NCBI RefSeq assembly: GCF_007860105.1
Contig: NZ_SJPU01000003.1
Coordinates: forward strand, 248,001-312,000
Length of the DNA stretch: 64,000 nt
Reading direction: 5' to 3'
Source of the DNA: Allorhodopirellula heiligendammensis
GTDB taxonomy: Bacteria > Planctomycetota > Planctomycetia > Pirellulales > Pirellulaceae
The position numbers and the translations under genes were made by a program. Shown piece after piece: positions 46,004-53,995 of this stretch (its first letter is position 1; each line of letters begins with the position of its first letter). Below the pieces are notes generated by a model, which was not told the DNA's origin, did no database searches, and was given only the letters and a program-made list of their open reading frames with translations.

Positions 46004-47686
46004 TTGGAATTCCCAATCCTGCTCAACCTGATCTTCGAGTTAGTGGGGGGACTCGGGATTTTCCTGCTCGGCATGAAGAACATGTCCGACGGCATGCAGG
46101 CGGTAGCGGGCAATAGTCTGCGGCGTTTGATCGGATCGATCACGCAAAATCGCCTGTTTGCGACGACGGTGGGCGTCTTGGTCACGTGTATCGTGCAGTC
46201 GAGCTCCATTACGACCGTGATGGTGGTGGGGTTTGTCAACAGTGGTGTCATGGCCCTGACCCAGGGCGTCGGTGTGATCATGGGTGCCAATATTGGCACT
46301 ACGATCACGGGTTGGATCCTGGTGCTGAAGGTGGGCAAGTATGGTTTGCCTCTGCTCGGCGCGGCGGCGTTCACCTACCTCTTTGCAAAGAGTGACCGAT
46401 GGCGTTACTGGGCGATGTTCCTAATGGGCATCGGGATGGTCTTCTTCGGTCTGGAGATCATGAAGGATGCTTGCGCGATCATTAAAGACATTCCAGATTT
46501 TGAAGCTTGGTTCGCAAGATTTACCGCCGACACTTATTTCGGTGTTCTGAAATGTGCCATGGTGGGGTGCATCATGACCACGCTCGTGCAATCCTCGTCA
46601 GCGACACTGGGGATCACGATTTCGTTGGCGACGCAGGGTGTCATTAGCTATCCGACGGCAGCCGCTTTGATTCTCGGCGAGAACATTGGCACTACGATCA
46701 CCGCCCTACTCGCGTCCTTGGGGGCAACCACCAACGCTCGGCGGGCGGCCTATTTCCATGTCATTTTTAATTTAGCGGGCGTATTTTGGATTACCTTGAT
46801 CTTCGCTTGGTACATCAAGTTAATTCAAAGTTTCGTTGGCGTTGATGTGACCAAAATGGTCGTGGTGGATGGCGTGGAAACGTTCCCCAATACCGTCGCC
46901 GCTATCGCTGCGACGCATAGCGTGTTCAACGTCGCTAACACGCTGCTGTTCATGCCCTTTGTCGGTCCCATTGTCAAACTGCTCGAGCGGGTTGTCCCAG
47001 GACGGCCGTTCAAAGAGAAGCCTCGCTTGACGGATCTGGATATCCGAATCTTGGAAACACCACTGTTGGCCCTGGAGCAATCTCGCAAAGAGATCCTCAA
47101 GATGGGTGACGGTTGTTTGAAGATGCTCGACTGGTGCTTGGAGTTGATGAATCAAGATGAGCCGGACCAGGCCTTAGGTGATCGTCTTAAACAGCGTGAA
47201 CGCGTGCTCGACTCCGTCCAAGATGAAGTGGCCGAGTTCGTGACGGGTTTAATGGCGGCGAACGTATCCCATTCCACTGCCGAGGAGGGGGGCAAGCAAC
47301 TCAGGGTGGCCGACGAATACGAGAGTATCAGTGATTACATCGTCAATCTCGACAAATTTGATCGCAAGCTGCGTCGCGATGGCCTTCGTTTCACAATCGA
47401 ACAGCGAGAGGATCTGGGGCGGCTCAATCGCCAGGTAACCGAATACGTGGCGGCAATTCACCAGGCGTTGATCAAGGGAGATCGCAACATTGAAGTCGCC
47501 TCCGAGCCCGCATTCAAGCGAATCCGGACCGAGGTGAAAGCTCTGCGACGGAAACATCTCGACGAGTTGTCCGTCGGATCGATGCCGCCCGCGGTCAGCG
47601 TCGCCTTCATGGCATCGCTCAACGCATACGTTCGCGTTCGTGATCATGCCAACGACGTCGCGGAAACGATCGCCGTCGATCGCTGA
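46004..47686 (+). CDS. Na/Pi cotransporter family protein with C-terminal PhoU-like domain
   Basis: 560 residues, start TTG 46004 (translates as MEFPILLNLIFELVGGLGIF) because no in-frame ATG exists nearby. Two PF02690 repeats are evident: VQSSSITTVMVVGFVNSG with GANIGTTITGWIL, and VQSSSATLGITISLATQG with GENIGTTITALLA. Between and after are hydrophobic helices. From about residue 340 a PhoU-like helical domain follows (LALEQSRKEILKMGDGCLKM, EYESISDYIVNLDKFDR). The family couples phosphate to Na+ or controls phosphate uptake. It stands alone, divergent from the DUF1080 gene. Confidence 0.93.
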   Translation: MEFPILLNLIFELVGGLGIFLLGMKNMSDGMQAVAGNSLRRLIGSITQNRLFATTVGVLVTCIVQSSSITTVMVVGFVNSGVMALTQGVGVIMGANIGTTITGWILVLKVGKYGLPLLGAAAFTYLFAKSDRWRYWAMFLMGIGMVFFGLEIMKDACAIIKDIPDFEAWFARFTADTYFGVLKCAMVGCIMTTLVQSSSATLGITISLATQGVISYPTAAALILGENIGTTITALLASLGATTNARRAAYFHVIFNLAGVFWITLIFAWYIKLIQSFVGVDVTKMVVVDGVETFPNTVAAIAATHSVFNVANTLLFMPFVGPIVKLLERVVPGRPFKEKPRLTDLDIRILETPLLALEQSRKEILKMGDGCLKMLDWCLELMNQDEPDQALGDRLKQRERVLDSVQDEVAEFVTGLMAANVSHSTAEEGGKQLRVADEYESISDYIVNLDKFDRKLRRDGLRFTIEQREDLGRLNRQVTEYVAAIHQALIKGDRNIEVASEPAFKRIRTEVKALRRKHLDELSVGSMPPAVSVAFMASLNAYVRVRDHANDVAETIAVDR

Positions 47687-47863
47687 AATTTCTCTTGCGG
47701 TGGCGGCCGCAATTGAGTTACCCCTAGGCTTGTTTTTCCAAGCCAATCGCGTTGGCAGGCATCCTCGCGTGGGCTGTCCGTTTGCGTGGGCGGCCATCGA
47801 CGCTCCCAGCGGAAGCGGTTGGTGCAGGACCGGAGTGCTCGGGACCAGGCGAAGGCATACGCA

Positions 47864-49138
47864 GTGACAAAAACGCTTTTTTTTTCTGTTGGTGAGCCCA
47901 GTGGCGATCAACACGCCGCCCGCTTGATTGGTGAATTGACTGGTCGTGTGGGCTCGGAATCGCTGACCTGCCGTGGCTTCGGTGGTCCAGAAATGCGACA
48001 GGCAGGATGCGCGGTCGATCTCGATCTGACCCAGCACGCGGTTGTCGGCCTCGTGGAAGTACTGCCGAAATTGCGGGAGTTCTTCCGGTTCGCCGATCAA
48101 GCTGAAGAGGTATTCGCCAGCGGAAGCGTCGACGCGGTCGTCTTGGTCGATTTCCCCGGATTTAATTGGCATATCGCTCGGCGAGCTAAAAAGTATGGGA
48201 TTCCCGTTTATTACTACTGCCCTCCTCAACTGTGGGCGTGGGGCGCCTGGCGTGTGAGGAAGATGCGGCGGAGCGTCGACCACGTGATGACTGTGCTACC
48301 GATTGAAACGTCGTTTTTTGGTGAACACGGCATTCCGGTCACGTTCGTGGGGCATCCGTTTTTCGACGCCGTTGCCGAGAAAAAACTGGATGCTGTCGCC
48401 CTGCGGCAGCTCCGATCCCCGGCCGCTCCGAGTGCGTCCTGTCGTCGATCAGACTCAGGTCTGGCTACGCAGACTGTTGCTATCCTTCCCGGCTCGCGGG
48501 ATCACGAGGTCCAGCGAAACTTCCCGATCATGCTGGAAGCGATCCGTCGGCTGCATGCCGACGCAGACGTCGGTCCCGACTCCGCACGGTCGCCATCACA
48601 CGTTCGATATGCCGTCGCCGCCTACCGTGATCGTCACTGCCTATGGTGTCGCAACCAGCTTACCGAGGCGGACGGAGAATTGCCGATTGACTTCTTTGTC
48701 GATCGCACGTCCGAGGTCATCGAGTCAGCCCACTGCGCGATGATGGTCAGCGGTTCGGTCAGTCTAGAGTTGATGGCTCGCGGGACACCGGCAGCGGTGA
48801 TCTACCGAGTCGGGCGGCTGTTGCACATGTTTGGTCGCCACGTCCTGCGTGTCGATAGCATGACACTGCCTAACCTGATGGCGGGTCGCAAGATTTTCCC
48901 CGAGCTGGTGTCGGTCGGTGATGTTGAGCCCGCGATTGATTTTCTGCATGAGACGACCCGGGCGATGCTGGGGGATGCGTTTTATTATCGTCGTGTCAAA
49001 AACGACCTCGCGGCTTTGCGGGAGCAGTACGGATTGCCAGGTGCGTCCGAACGGGCGGCGGATTTCCTTTGTAAAGAATTGCAGATTTCTTCAGACGGTG
49101 GCGAGTGGGGGCAAACCTTTCGCCGGATCGCTGCGTAG
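47864..49138 (+). CDS. lpxB: Lipid-A-disaccharide synthase
   Basis: Transfers GlcNAc from UDP-2,3-diacyl-glucosamine to lipid X in lipid A synthesis at the inner membrane. The start GTG 47864 follows GAAGG and reads TKTLFFSVGEPSGDQHAARL, matching the LpxB N-terminus; the frame continues upstream without support. The protein is 424 residues. Motifs include FGGPEMRQAGCAVDLDL, HIARRAKKYGIPVYYYCPPQ, MTVLPIETSFFGEHGIPVTF, AILPGSRDHEVQRNFPIML and MMVSGSVSLELMARGTPAAV. It shows that the organism makes lipid A. Confidence 0.95.
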   Translation: MTKTLFFSVGEPSGDQHAARLIGELTGRVGSESLTCRGFGGPEMRQAGCAVDLDLTQHAVVGLVEVLPKLREFFRFADQAEEVFASGSVDAVVLVDFPGFNWHIARRAKKYGIPVYYYCPPQLWAWGAWRVRKMRRSVDHVMTVLPIETSFFGEHGIPVTFVGHPFFDAVAEKKLDAVALRQLRSPAAPSASCRRSDSGLATQTVAILPGSRDHEVQRNFPIMLEAIRRLHADADVGPDSARSPSHVRYAVAAYRDRHCLWCRNQLTEADGELPIDFFVDRTSEVIESAHCAMMVSGSVSLELMARGTPAAVIYRVGRLLHMFGRHVLRVDSMTLPNLMAGRKIFPELVSVGDVEPAIDFLHETTRAMLGDAFYYRRVKNDLAALREQYGLPGASERAADFLCKELQISSDGGEWGQTFRRIAA

Positions 49139-49192
49139 GGAGCCGTTGTTAAATACCGTTGGAATTGATTCTCACGCGTCGTTATTGGCCCC

Positions 49193-50029
49193 ATGAAAGA
49201 CTCCTCAGAGCAGGCGAACGCCCCCGATAGCTCGTTGTACTCGTCAACGTCTTCCCACAATCAACGCGCTGCAGACACGCCTGGTTCGTCAGGATTAGAC
49301 TTGCCCAGAATGGGCGCTGAAATTGGTTTTCAGGTAGTCAGTGAAGATGACGTGCCGCCATTCCGCGCCAGTGGCCTGATCTGCCTGGTGCTGGGTTTAC
49401 TCAGTGCCTCAGCATTGGTGGCTTGGCAAATGTTGATCCTGCCCCTGGCTGCAATTGCGTTCGGCGTTTTTGCGCTGCGAAAGTCAGACGGCCCGAAGCC
49501 CGCTGGGACGACTGCGGCTGTGATCGGCCTGGTGCTGGCCTCCTGTTTCGGTGCGGGGGGAATCACAATCCCTATGGCCAAACGCTCCACAATGGCAAGC
49601 CAAGCTGAGTATTTTGGCCGCGAATACCTCGAGTTAATCGGCAGAGGTGATGTGGAGCTGGCCGCTGAACTGCGCAAAGAGGCTCGCAATCGCCAGGTCA
49701 AAGGCATGAACCTTAGGGAAGCGTATCGAGCCGAGCAGATCGCAAGTGCGTCCAAGGGCGAAGAGGACCAGCACAGCAATGCGGAGCAGGACGCGATTGA
49801 GCTCGCCGGACCCGATATTCAGTGGGAATTGGCTGAGCGACCCCGGGTCTACATGCATTACGGCATCGAGCGGGTTGAGACGATCTGGTTCGATCCGAGT
49901 GGCACGGTCAAGGAGAAGGTGGTCGTGGAACTGCAATGGTCACCCGACGAGGCCAAAAACATTGCCAATTGGCATGTCAACAACTTCCACTTCTACCGCG
50001 ACCTCATTTTCGCCCCGTCCGTGCTCTAG
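49193..50029 (+). CDS. DUF4190-like membrane protein
   Basis: 278 residues. Residues 1-60 are polar. FRASGLICLVLGLLSASALVAW and PLAAIAFGVFALRKSDG are two membrane helices typical of DUF4190-like proteins, followed by GTTAAVIGLVLASCFGAGG. The C-terminal 150 residues are soluble: helical (EYLELIGRGDVELAAELRKE) then beta-rich (YMHYGIERVETIWFDPSG). It is 54 bp after lpxB, so it could be co-transcribed. The function is unknown. Confidence 0.8.
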   Translation: MKDSSEQANAPDSSLYSSTSSHNQRAADTPGSSGLDLPRMGAEIGFQVVSEDDVPPFRASGLICLVLGLLSASALVAWQMLILPLAAIAFGVFALRKSDGPKPAGTTAAVIGLVLASCFGAGGITIPMAKRSTMASQAEYFGREYLELIGRGDVELAAELRKEARNRQVKGMNLREAYRAEQIASASKGEEDQHSNAEQDAIELAGPDIQWELAERPRVYMHYGIERVETIWFDPSGTVKEKVVVELQWSPDEAKNIANWHVNNFHFYRDLIFAPSVL

Positions 50030-50200
50030 CCACGTCAGTTGAATTCGCTCGGTATCGGGGCGGATGGGTGTGCACAGCGAGAGTTTTGGCGTCTTCCACT
50101 ACCGCGAACCCTAATTCGTCGCTGTGCCAGAAGACGCAGCTCCATAGCGGTGGATGACAAACGGCCCTCCACCTCACCAGGCTCGCCCATCTCAACGAGC

Positions 50201-50371
50201 ACGGGCTGGACGACGCATTCCTACGTCGGCTACAGCAACGACACGACCTATGCCCTGAGCGTCACCGGCGACGTGATCGTCTCGCAAACGGACATGGCTT
50301 ACGACGATGCGGGAAACTCGATCCAAGCCACCACACGGCAGCGATACCACAATGCTTCGGCCGCCCAGACC
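50201..50371 (+). pseudogene. Truncated RHS/YD-repeat gene fragment
   Basis: In one frame the sequence translates to TTHSYVGYSNDTTYALSV, then GDVIVSQTDMAYDDAGNS and IQATTRQRYHNAS. YDDAGN-IQ-TTRQRYHNA is the characteristic RHS-repeat pattern of large planctomycete RHS proteins. There is no start, no N-terminal part and no continuation; it breaks into the GAGAAAGAGGGCCACCCAC repeat at 50376. This is a relic of a larger RHS gene. Confidence 0.7.
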
Positions 50372-50375
50372 GGAA

Positions 50376-50434
50376 GAGAAAGAGGGCCACCCACGAATGG
50401 CACAGTCATCTGAGTGAGAAAGAGGGCCACCCAC
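50376..50434. repeat. Two copies of a 19-bp motif
   Basis: GAGAAAGAGGGCCACCCAC occurs at 50376-50394 and again at 50416-50434, 40 bp apart. The second copy opens the 305-bp direct repeat A. The motif recurs at 51688 and in diverged form in the 37-bp tandem units. Confidence 0.85.
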
Positions 50435-50720
50435 TTTTCAGCTCGGGCTGCGGCTTGTTTGTCGGCCGATTTAACTACGATCTGGTCCTCGCAGAATGCC
50501 GCCACCGAGCATCGGGCCCATTCTGGTCCGATTTTCGAATATCGGCGCAGCAGCGACCCCGGATGGAGTGAAAACTGGGTTTTCCGAAGACGGTCAGGCC
50601 GAAGATATCCCGAGTGGGTTGTCACGGGCGCAGAGCCAACCTTGACCGCGACGGCTGGCTTCCTCGGCGAGGTGTTCTGGGCTACCCGCTGCTCGCATGA
50701 ACACCCGCCCAAATCGGCTC
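50416..50720. repeat. 305-bp direct repeat, copy A
   Basis: It matches 51688-51991 over its whole length with about ten substitutions and one 1-bp deletion, near 97% identity by eye. Its left end begins with GAGAAAGAGGGCCACCCAC. Its right end (from 50594) is the 3' part of the transposase gene. Confidence 0.92.
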
Positions 50721-51706
50721 ACGACGTCACACCAGGCATGGGTATCCACGCCCATACGTGTGAGGATCGGCTGTAAGTGCGAGGGGATCGCACCGACCTT
50801 GTCACTGCGGAGTTGACGGCCCGTCCAGTCGAGCAATTCCAGATAGCTCGCCAACGAGACACTTAGGAAACCTTTCAGGCTGCCTCGTCTGCCCGAATGA
50901 TCCAGGTGCGGTCCGACGGGATCGTGCTGCTCGTCAATTTCGATTGGACTCATCCAGCCACTGTGCTGGCGACCGCGGCTTCGCTCCCAGTCATGGGTGC
51001 TTAGGCGGGTCCGATCGGAGCTATGAGTCAAGTCGTCAATCCGATCCTTGGCTCCAGTGTACTTGCTCGATTCAGGCGTTTCCGCCATGGCGGCACGAAT
51101 CGGGTTGAGATCCACGTAGGCCGCACACGCCAACAAACTCGCTTCATCGAGGAGCACCTGTGCCCGAAAACGCCCTTCCCAAAAGTGGCCGCGAGCCTCG
51201 TCCTCGGCGTTACTGCGGCGGGCAATATTCTCAGCGAGACAGCGCATGTACCAACTCACGTCAGACAATCGCTGACGCCGTGAGGCCAGAACCTCCGGCT
51301 GATTCAGGATCATGTTCAGCTCCGGTCTCGTCGGCACGGCAGGGCTGCCGTCAGGGTTACGACGCGCGGGGAACAGCCGCAGCCAACGCTGGGCGACCTC
51401 CTCGTCCGACCACGCCGCGACAACGTCCGGGCGACTTCTGAAGACGAGGTGTAGGTGATTGCTCATGATCGAAAAAGTCAGGCAATCGATCGCGAACACG
51501 GAGGCGAGGAACTCCATTCGGTCGCGGATCCAGCCCCTGCGGTGCTCGAAACAATATCCAGTAGCGGGATCGGTCCCACAGAGCCACGCCTTGCGGACGC
51601 ACCTCTCGATACAGGGCCAGAAAGGGGGCCACCCACTTTCCAGCTCGCCAGGGCCAGAAAGGGGGCCACCCACTTTCCAGCTCGCCAGAGAAAGAGGGCC
51701 ACCCAC
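50594..51706 (-). CDS. Y1/REP-associated tyrosine transposase, N-terminus probably disrupted
   Basis: 370 residues if the open frame is used. The HUH motif is FSIMSNHLHLVFRSRPD at about residue 80-96. The catalytic Tyr lies in LLACAAYVDLNPIRAAM, with HFWEGRFRAQVLLDEA in between, all typical of IS200-like Y1 transposases (PF01797 type). The C-terminal 150 residues are an extension shared by planctomycete copies. The first 30 residues (MGGPLSLASWKVGGPL and on) are translated 37-bp tandem repeats that merge directly into ERCVRKAWLCG. The normal first strand (YHV-x-R) is missing, so activity is doubtful. Confidence 0.8.
   Translation of the reverse strand: MGGPLSLASWKVGGPLSGPGELESGWPPFWPCIERCVRKAWLCGTDPATGYCFEHRRGWIRDRMEFLASVFAIDCLTFSIMSNHLHLVFRSRPDVVAAWSDEEVAQRWLRLFPARRNPDGSPAVPTRPELNMILNQPEVLASRRQRLSDVSWYMRCLAENIARRSNAEDEARGHFWEGRFRAQVLLDEASLLACAAYVDLNPIRAAMAETPESSKYTGAKDRIDDLTHSSDRTRLSTHDWERSRGRQHSGWMSPIEIDEQHDPVGPHLDHSGRRGSLKGFLSVSLASYLELLDWTGRQLRSDKVGAIPSHLQPILTRMGVDTHAWCDVVSRFGRVFMRAAGSPEHLAEEASRRGQGWLCARDNPLGISSA
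51614..51687. repeat. 37-bp tandem repeat, two perfect units
   Basis: Units 51614-51650 and 51651-51687 are identical (GGGCCAGAAAGGGGGCCACC then CACTTTCCAGCTCGCCA). A third diverged unit starts at 51688 and opens repeat B. The unit is not a multiple of 3, so the translated N-terminus of the transposase reads it in shifting frames. Confidence 0.9.
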
Positions 51707-51991
51707 TTTTCAGCTCGGGCTGCGGCTTGTTTGTCGGCCGATTTAGCTACGATCGGGCCTCGCAAAATGCCGCCACCGAGCATCGGGCTCGTTCTGGTCC
51801 GATTTTCGAATATCGGCGCAGCAGCGACCCCGGATGGAGTGAAAACTGGGTTTTCCGAAGACGGTCAGGCCGAAGATATCCCGAGTGGGTTGTCACGGGC
51901 GCAGAGCCAACCTTGACCGCGACGGCCGGCTTCCTCGGCGAGGTGTTCTGGGCTACCCGCTGCTCGCTTGAACACCCGCCCAAATCGGCTC
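51688..51991. repeat. 305-bp direct repeat, copy B (304 bp)
   Basis: It is the second copy of 50416-50720, one base shorter. Differences include TTAGCTACG for TTAACTACG, CGGGCC for CTGGTCC and GCTTGA for GCATGA. Beyond 51991 the two flanks are unrelated. Confidence 0.92.
51865..51991 (-). pseudogene. Transposase 3' fragment inside repeat B
   Basis: Copy B repeats the end of the transposase gene: the same minus-strand frame codes AAGSPEHLAEEAGRRGQGW and ends NPLGISSA with stop TGA at 51865-51867. It stops at the repeat boundary, with no start or catalytic region. Confidence 0.75.
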
Positions 51992-52031
51992 GCTACATCG
52001 TTGGCACAGAGGCAACGATCGGGATTCGCCT

Positions 52032-52268
52032 TGGCTTACTTCGTGGCCGATGCGGAGACCTCCTCACTGGCTCCGCCGTGTCAACGCGTCCCGCTACAAT
52101 GAGGAGCTTGATGCCATCGAAATCGCGATCAAGCGTGGTTGCCCATACGGCTCCAAAGATTGGATTGAGCGGGCAGGTGGAAGAACGGGAACCCGGTCAA
52201 ACACGCGTCCGCGAGGTCGCCCTCGCAGCAAAGTACAGGTTAAGGCCGTTCAAAACGCGCCAAAATGA
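52032..52268 (+). pseudogene. C-terminal fragment of a second, different REP-associated transposase
   Basis: A plus-strand frame reads WLTSWPMRRPPHWLRRVN, then NEELDAIEIAIKRGCPYGSK, DWIERAG and RPRGRPRSK before a stop at 52268. The order WP-x-RP-x-WL-x-x-VN, E-LDAI--AI-RG-P-G---W and a terminal RPRGRP-K tail is the standard C-terminus of REP-associated tyrosine transposases. The HUH and Tyr regions are absent, and it is on the opposite strand to the intact copy. The ATG at 52050 is in frame but unlikely to be functional. Confidence 0.7.
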
Positions 52269-53086
52269 ACCCCTTCTATTTTCTCCGTCCCAAGCAGAAT
52301 GGGAACGTCCAGATAATGATATCTTTCCGCTTCCTGGCCGGCACCGCTTTTATAGCTAGCTATCTCGGTTTGCGTCTGTTTGCGTCATCCATAGTCGACC
52401 AGCGTGTTCTTTGGATTGTCGCCCCCGTTTTGTCATCCACTTTTTTTGCCGTCATCGCCGCGTTTGGGAAGCAGAGCTACATGCGTGTACTCTTCGCGGC
52501 CAGCTTCGGTGCGTTTGCTCCGTTGATCATGTGGAGCATCGAGATATCGCTTGAGTCTGAATTCGCAAGCGAGTTTTGGCAACCGACAGATTTGGCGACT
52601 CTGCTCCTCTGGACTCTTGCAGTAGGTGGAACGGTTGCCGTTTGGGGGGGGCTCGTAGGTGGCTTAGTACGGTTTGCAATTGACGGTCGCGTGTCCATTA
52701 CTGTTCGGCGATACTGCCTTTCTATTGCAATCATCGTTTTTGCAGGCCTCACGTTCTTCGCGTTTGAGCGTTGGAACGATCCGGCATTCCGGTATCGACA
52801 ACTTGGAGACGAGAACTCGTTACGTCCCGCAATTAGGCGGTACATTGACAACGGCGACTCACTGACTCACGTTCGCCAAACGCTTGGTCTAGGCGCTTTG
52901 GGTTCTCACACAAAAGGGCAGGCTTGGATTGACATGCAGATTCAAAACAAGAACCGTGACGGATTTGACGACGAATATCCGGACGGAATATTGCCCACAG
53001 ATCGATTCATCGCATATTCTGGATTTCCACGCCAATTTGTAATTCAATTCCGGGATGACCACGTAGTCAACCTGCCAGAAAAATAG
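52265..53086 (+). CDS. Membrane protein of unknown function
   Basis: 273 residues from ATG 52265, which overlaps the stop of the transposase fragment (ATGA); MISFRFLAGTAFIAS 17 residues later is an alternative start. There are about four membrane helices: FLAGTAFIASYLGLRLFAS, LWIVAPVLSSTFFAVIAAF, VLFAASFGAFAPLIMW and LLLWTLAVGGTVAVWGGLVG, then YCLSIAIIVFAGLTFFAF. The C-terminal 90 residues are soluble and end in FVIQFRDDHVVNLPEK. No family was recognised. GC content looks lower than its neighbours. It may be part of the accessory island. Confidence 0.7.
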   Translation: MNPFYFLRPKQNGNVQIMISFRFLAGTAFIASYLGLRLFASSIVDQRVLWIVAPVLSSTFFAVIAAFGKQSYMRVLFAASFGAFAPLIMWSIEISLESEFASEFWQPTDLATLLLWTLAVGGTVAVWGGLVGGLVRFAIDGRVSITVRRYCLSIAIIVFAGLTFFAFERWNDPAFRYRQLGDENSLRPAIRRYIDNGDSLTHVRQTLGLGALGSHTKGQAWIDMQIQNKNRDGFDDEYPDGILPTDRFIAYSGFPRQFVIQFRDDHVVNLPEK

Positions 53087-53146
53087 GTAGATGCTCAATC
53101 AAGATGTCCACTTCCCCTTTTTGTCCATCTGCGCTGACACAGCTCC

Positions 53147-53995
53147 TCAGTCGCCGATGTGCAGCATGCGGGATTCGATGGGACCGGATCCGTGGCCATA
53201 CTGCGGGGCGAATTGAATCGCGTGGTTGACTGCCGCGATCCCAAATTCGACAGCGGCGCGCATGTTCGATTCGATCGGTTCGTGCGGCGATGCCAAAGCG
53301 AGCTGCGCGGCGATGGTTGCTGACAAGGAGCATCCCGCGCCATGAGTGTGTTTCGTGGCATGCCGCTCCACTGCGATTGTTAAGAGCTGTGCTGAGTCGA
53401 GGAAGGTATGCATCTGCTCACCATTGAGCTCGCCCGCCTTGAGCAAAACCATCGCAGGGCCCAGGTCGCGCAGATCCTCGGTGGCCTGGAGCAGGTCATC
53501 AATCTCGTTGCCGATTTCTCGTTCGAGCAAATGCTCTGCTTCGAAGCGGTTGGGAGTGAGCAAAGTTGCTCTTGGAAGCATGAGTTCCCGATAGGCATGA
53601 ATTGCTGCATCATCAATCAACGGCACGCCATGTTTGCTGATCATGACGGGGTCGACGACGACCGGACACTGGACGTGGCCAAGTTTGGCGGCGATTTCCG
53701 CGATGATCGACGCGTTACCCAATGCACCCGTTTTGATTGCGCGGGGCGTGATATCGCCAACCACCGCGTCAAACTGCTCGTTGACGAGATCCGCTGGGAG
53801 CAATTCGACGCGGTCGACGCCGCGCGTATTTTGGACCGTGATGAGCGTCACGACCGCCATGCCATAGACGCCGTTTTGCTGAAATGCTTTCAAATCGGCT
53901 TGCAGGCCCGCCCCACCGCTGGGGTCTGACCCGGCAATGGTCAACGCGACCGCCTCGGGAGCGATCGTAACGGCGCGATCTGGACTTTGTGACAT
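53147..53995 (-). CDS. thiD: Hydroxymethylpyrimidine/phosphomethylpyrimidine kinase
   Basis: Phosphorylates HMP and HMP-P for thiamine synthesis. 282 residues with a longer N-tail than usual. The ribokinase-like fold is clear: ALTIAGSDPSGGAGLQADLK at about 17-36, GVYGMAVVTLITVQNTRGV, VVVDPVMISKHGVPLID, TLLTPNRFEAEHLL and the anion hole THGAGCSLSATIAAQLA. The start ATG 53993-53995 shares one base with the histidine kinase stop (TGATG), so it is coupled to that gene. No TPP riboswitch or other thi gene is nearby. Confidence 0.95.
   Translation of the reverse strand: MSQSPDRAVTIAPEAVALTIAGSDPSGGAGLQADLKAFQQNGVYGMAVVTLITVQNTRGVDRVELLPADLVNEQFDAVVGDITPRAIKTGALGNASIIAEIAAKLGHVQCPVVVDPVMISKHGVPLIDDAAIHAYRELMLPRATLLTPNRFEAEHLLEREIGNEIDDLLQATEDLRDLGPAMVLLKAGELNGEQMHTFLDSAQLLTIAVERHATKHTHGAGCSLSATIAAQLALASPHEPIESNMRAAVEFGIAAVNHAIQFAPQYGHGSGPIESRMLHIGD

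Larger units (their letters stand above)
50416..51991. mobile_element. REP-associated transposase element flanked by direct repeats
   Basis: The segment holds repeat A, the transposase gene (minus strand), two 37-bp tandem units and repeat B. The distance from A start to B start is 1272 bp. Because copy B carries a second copy of the transposase 3' end, the layout looks like two tandem element copies, the right one truncated. No target-site duplication was seen. Confidence 0.6.

Noticed and set aside
47249-48283. Minus-strand open frame of 344 codons across the end of the Na/Pi gene and the start of lpxB
   Set aside because: Both plus-strand genes have strong motifs here; the antisense frame has none.
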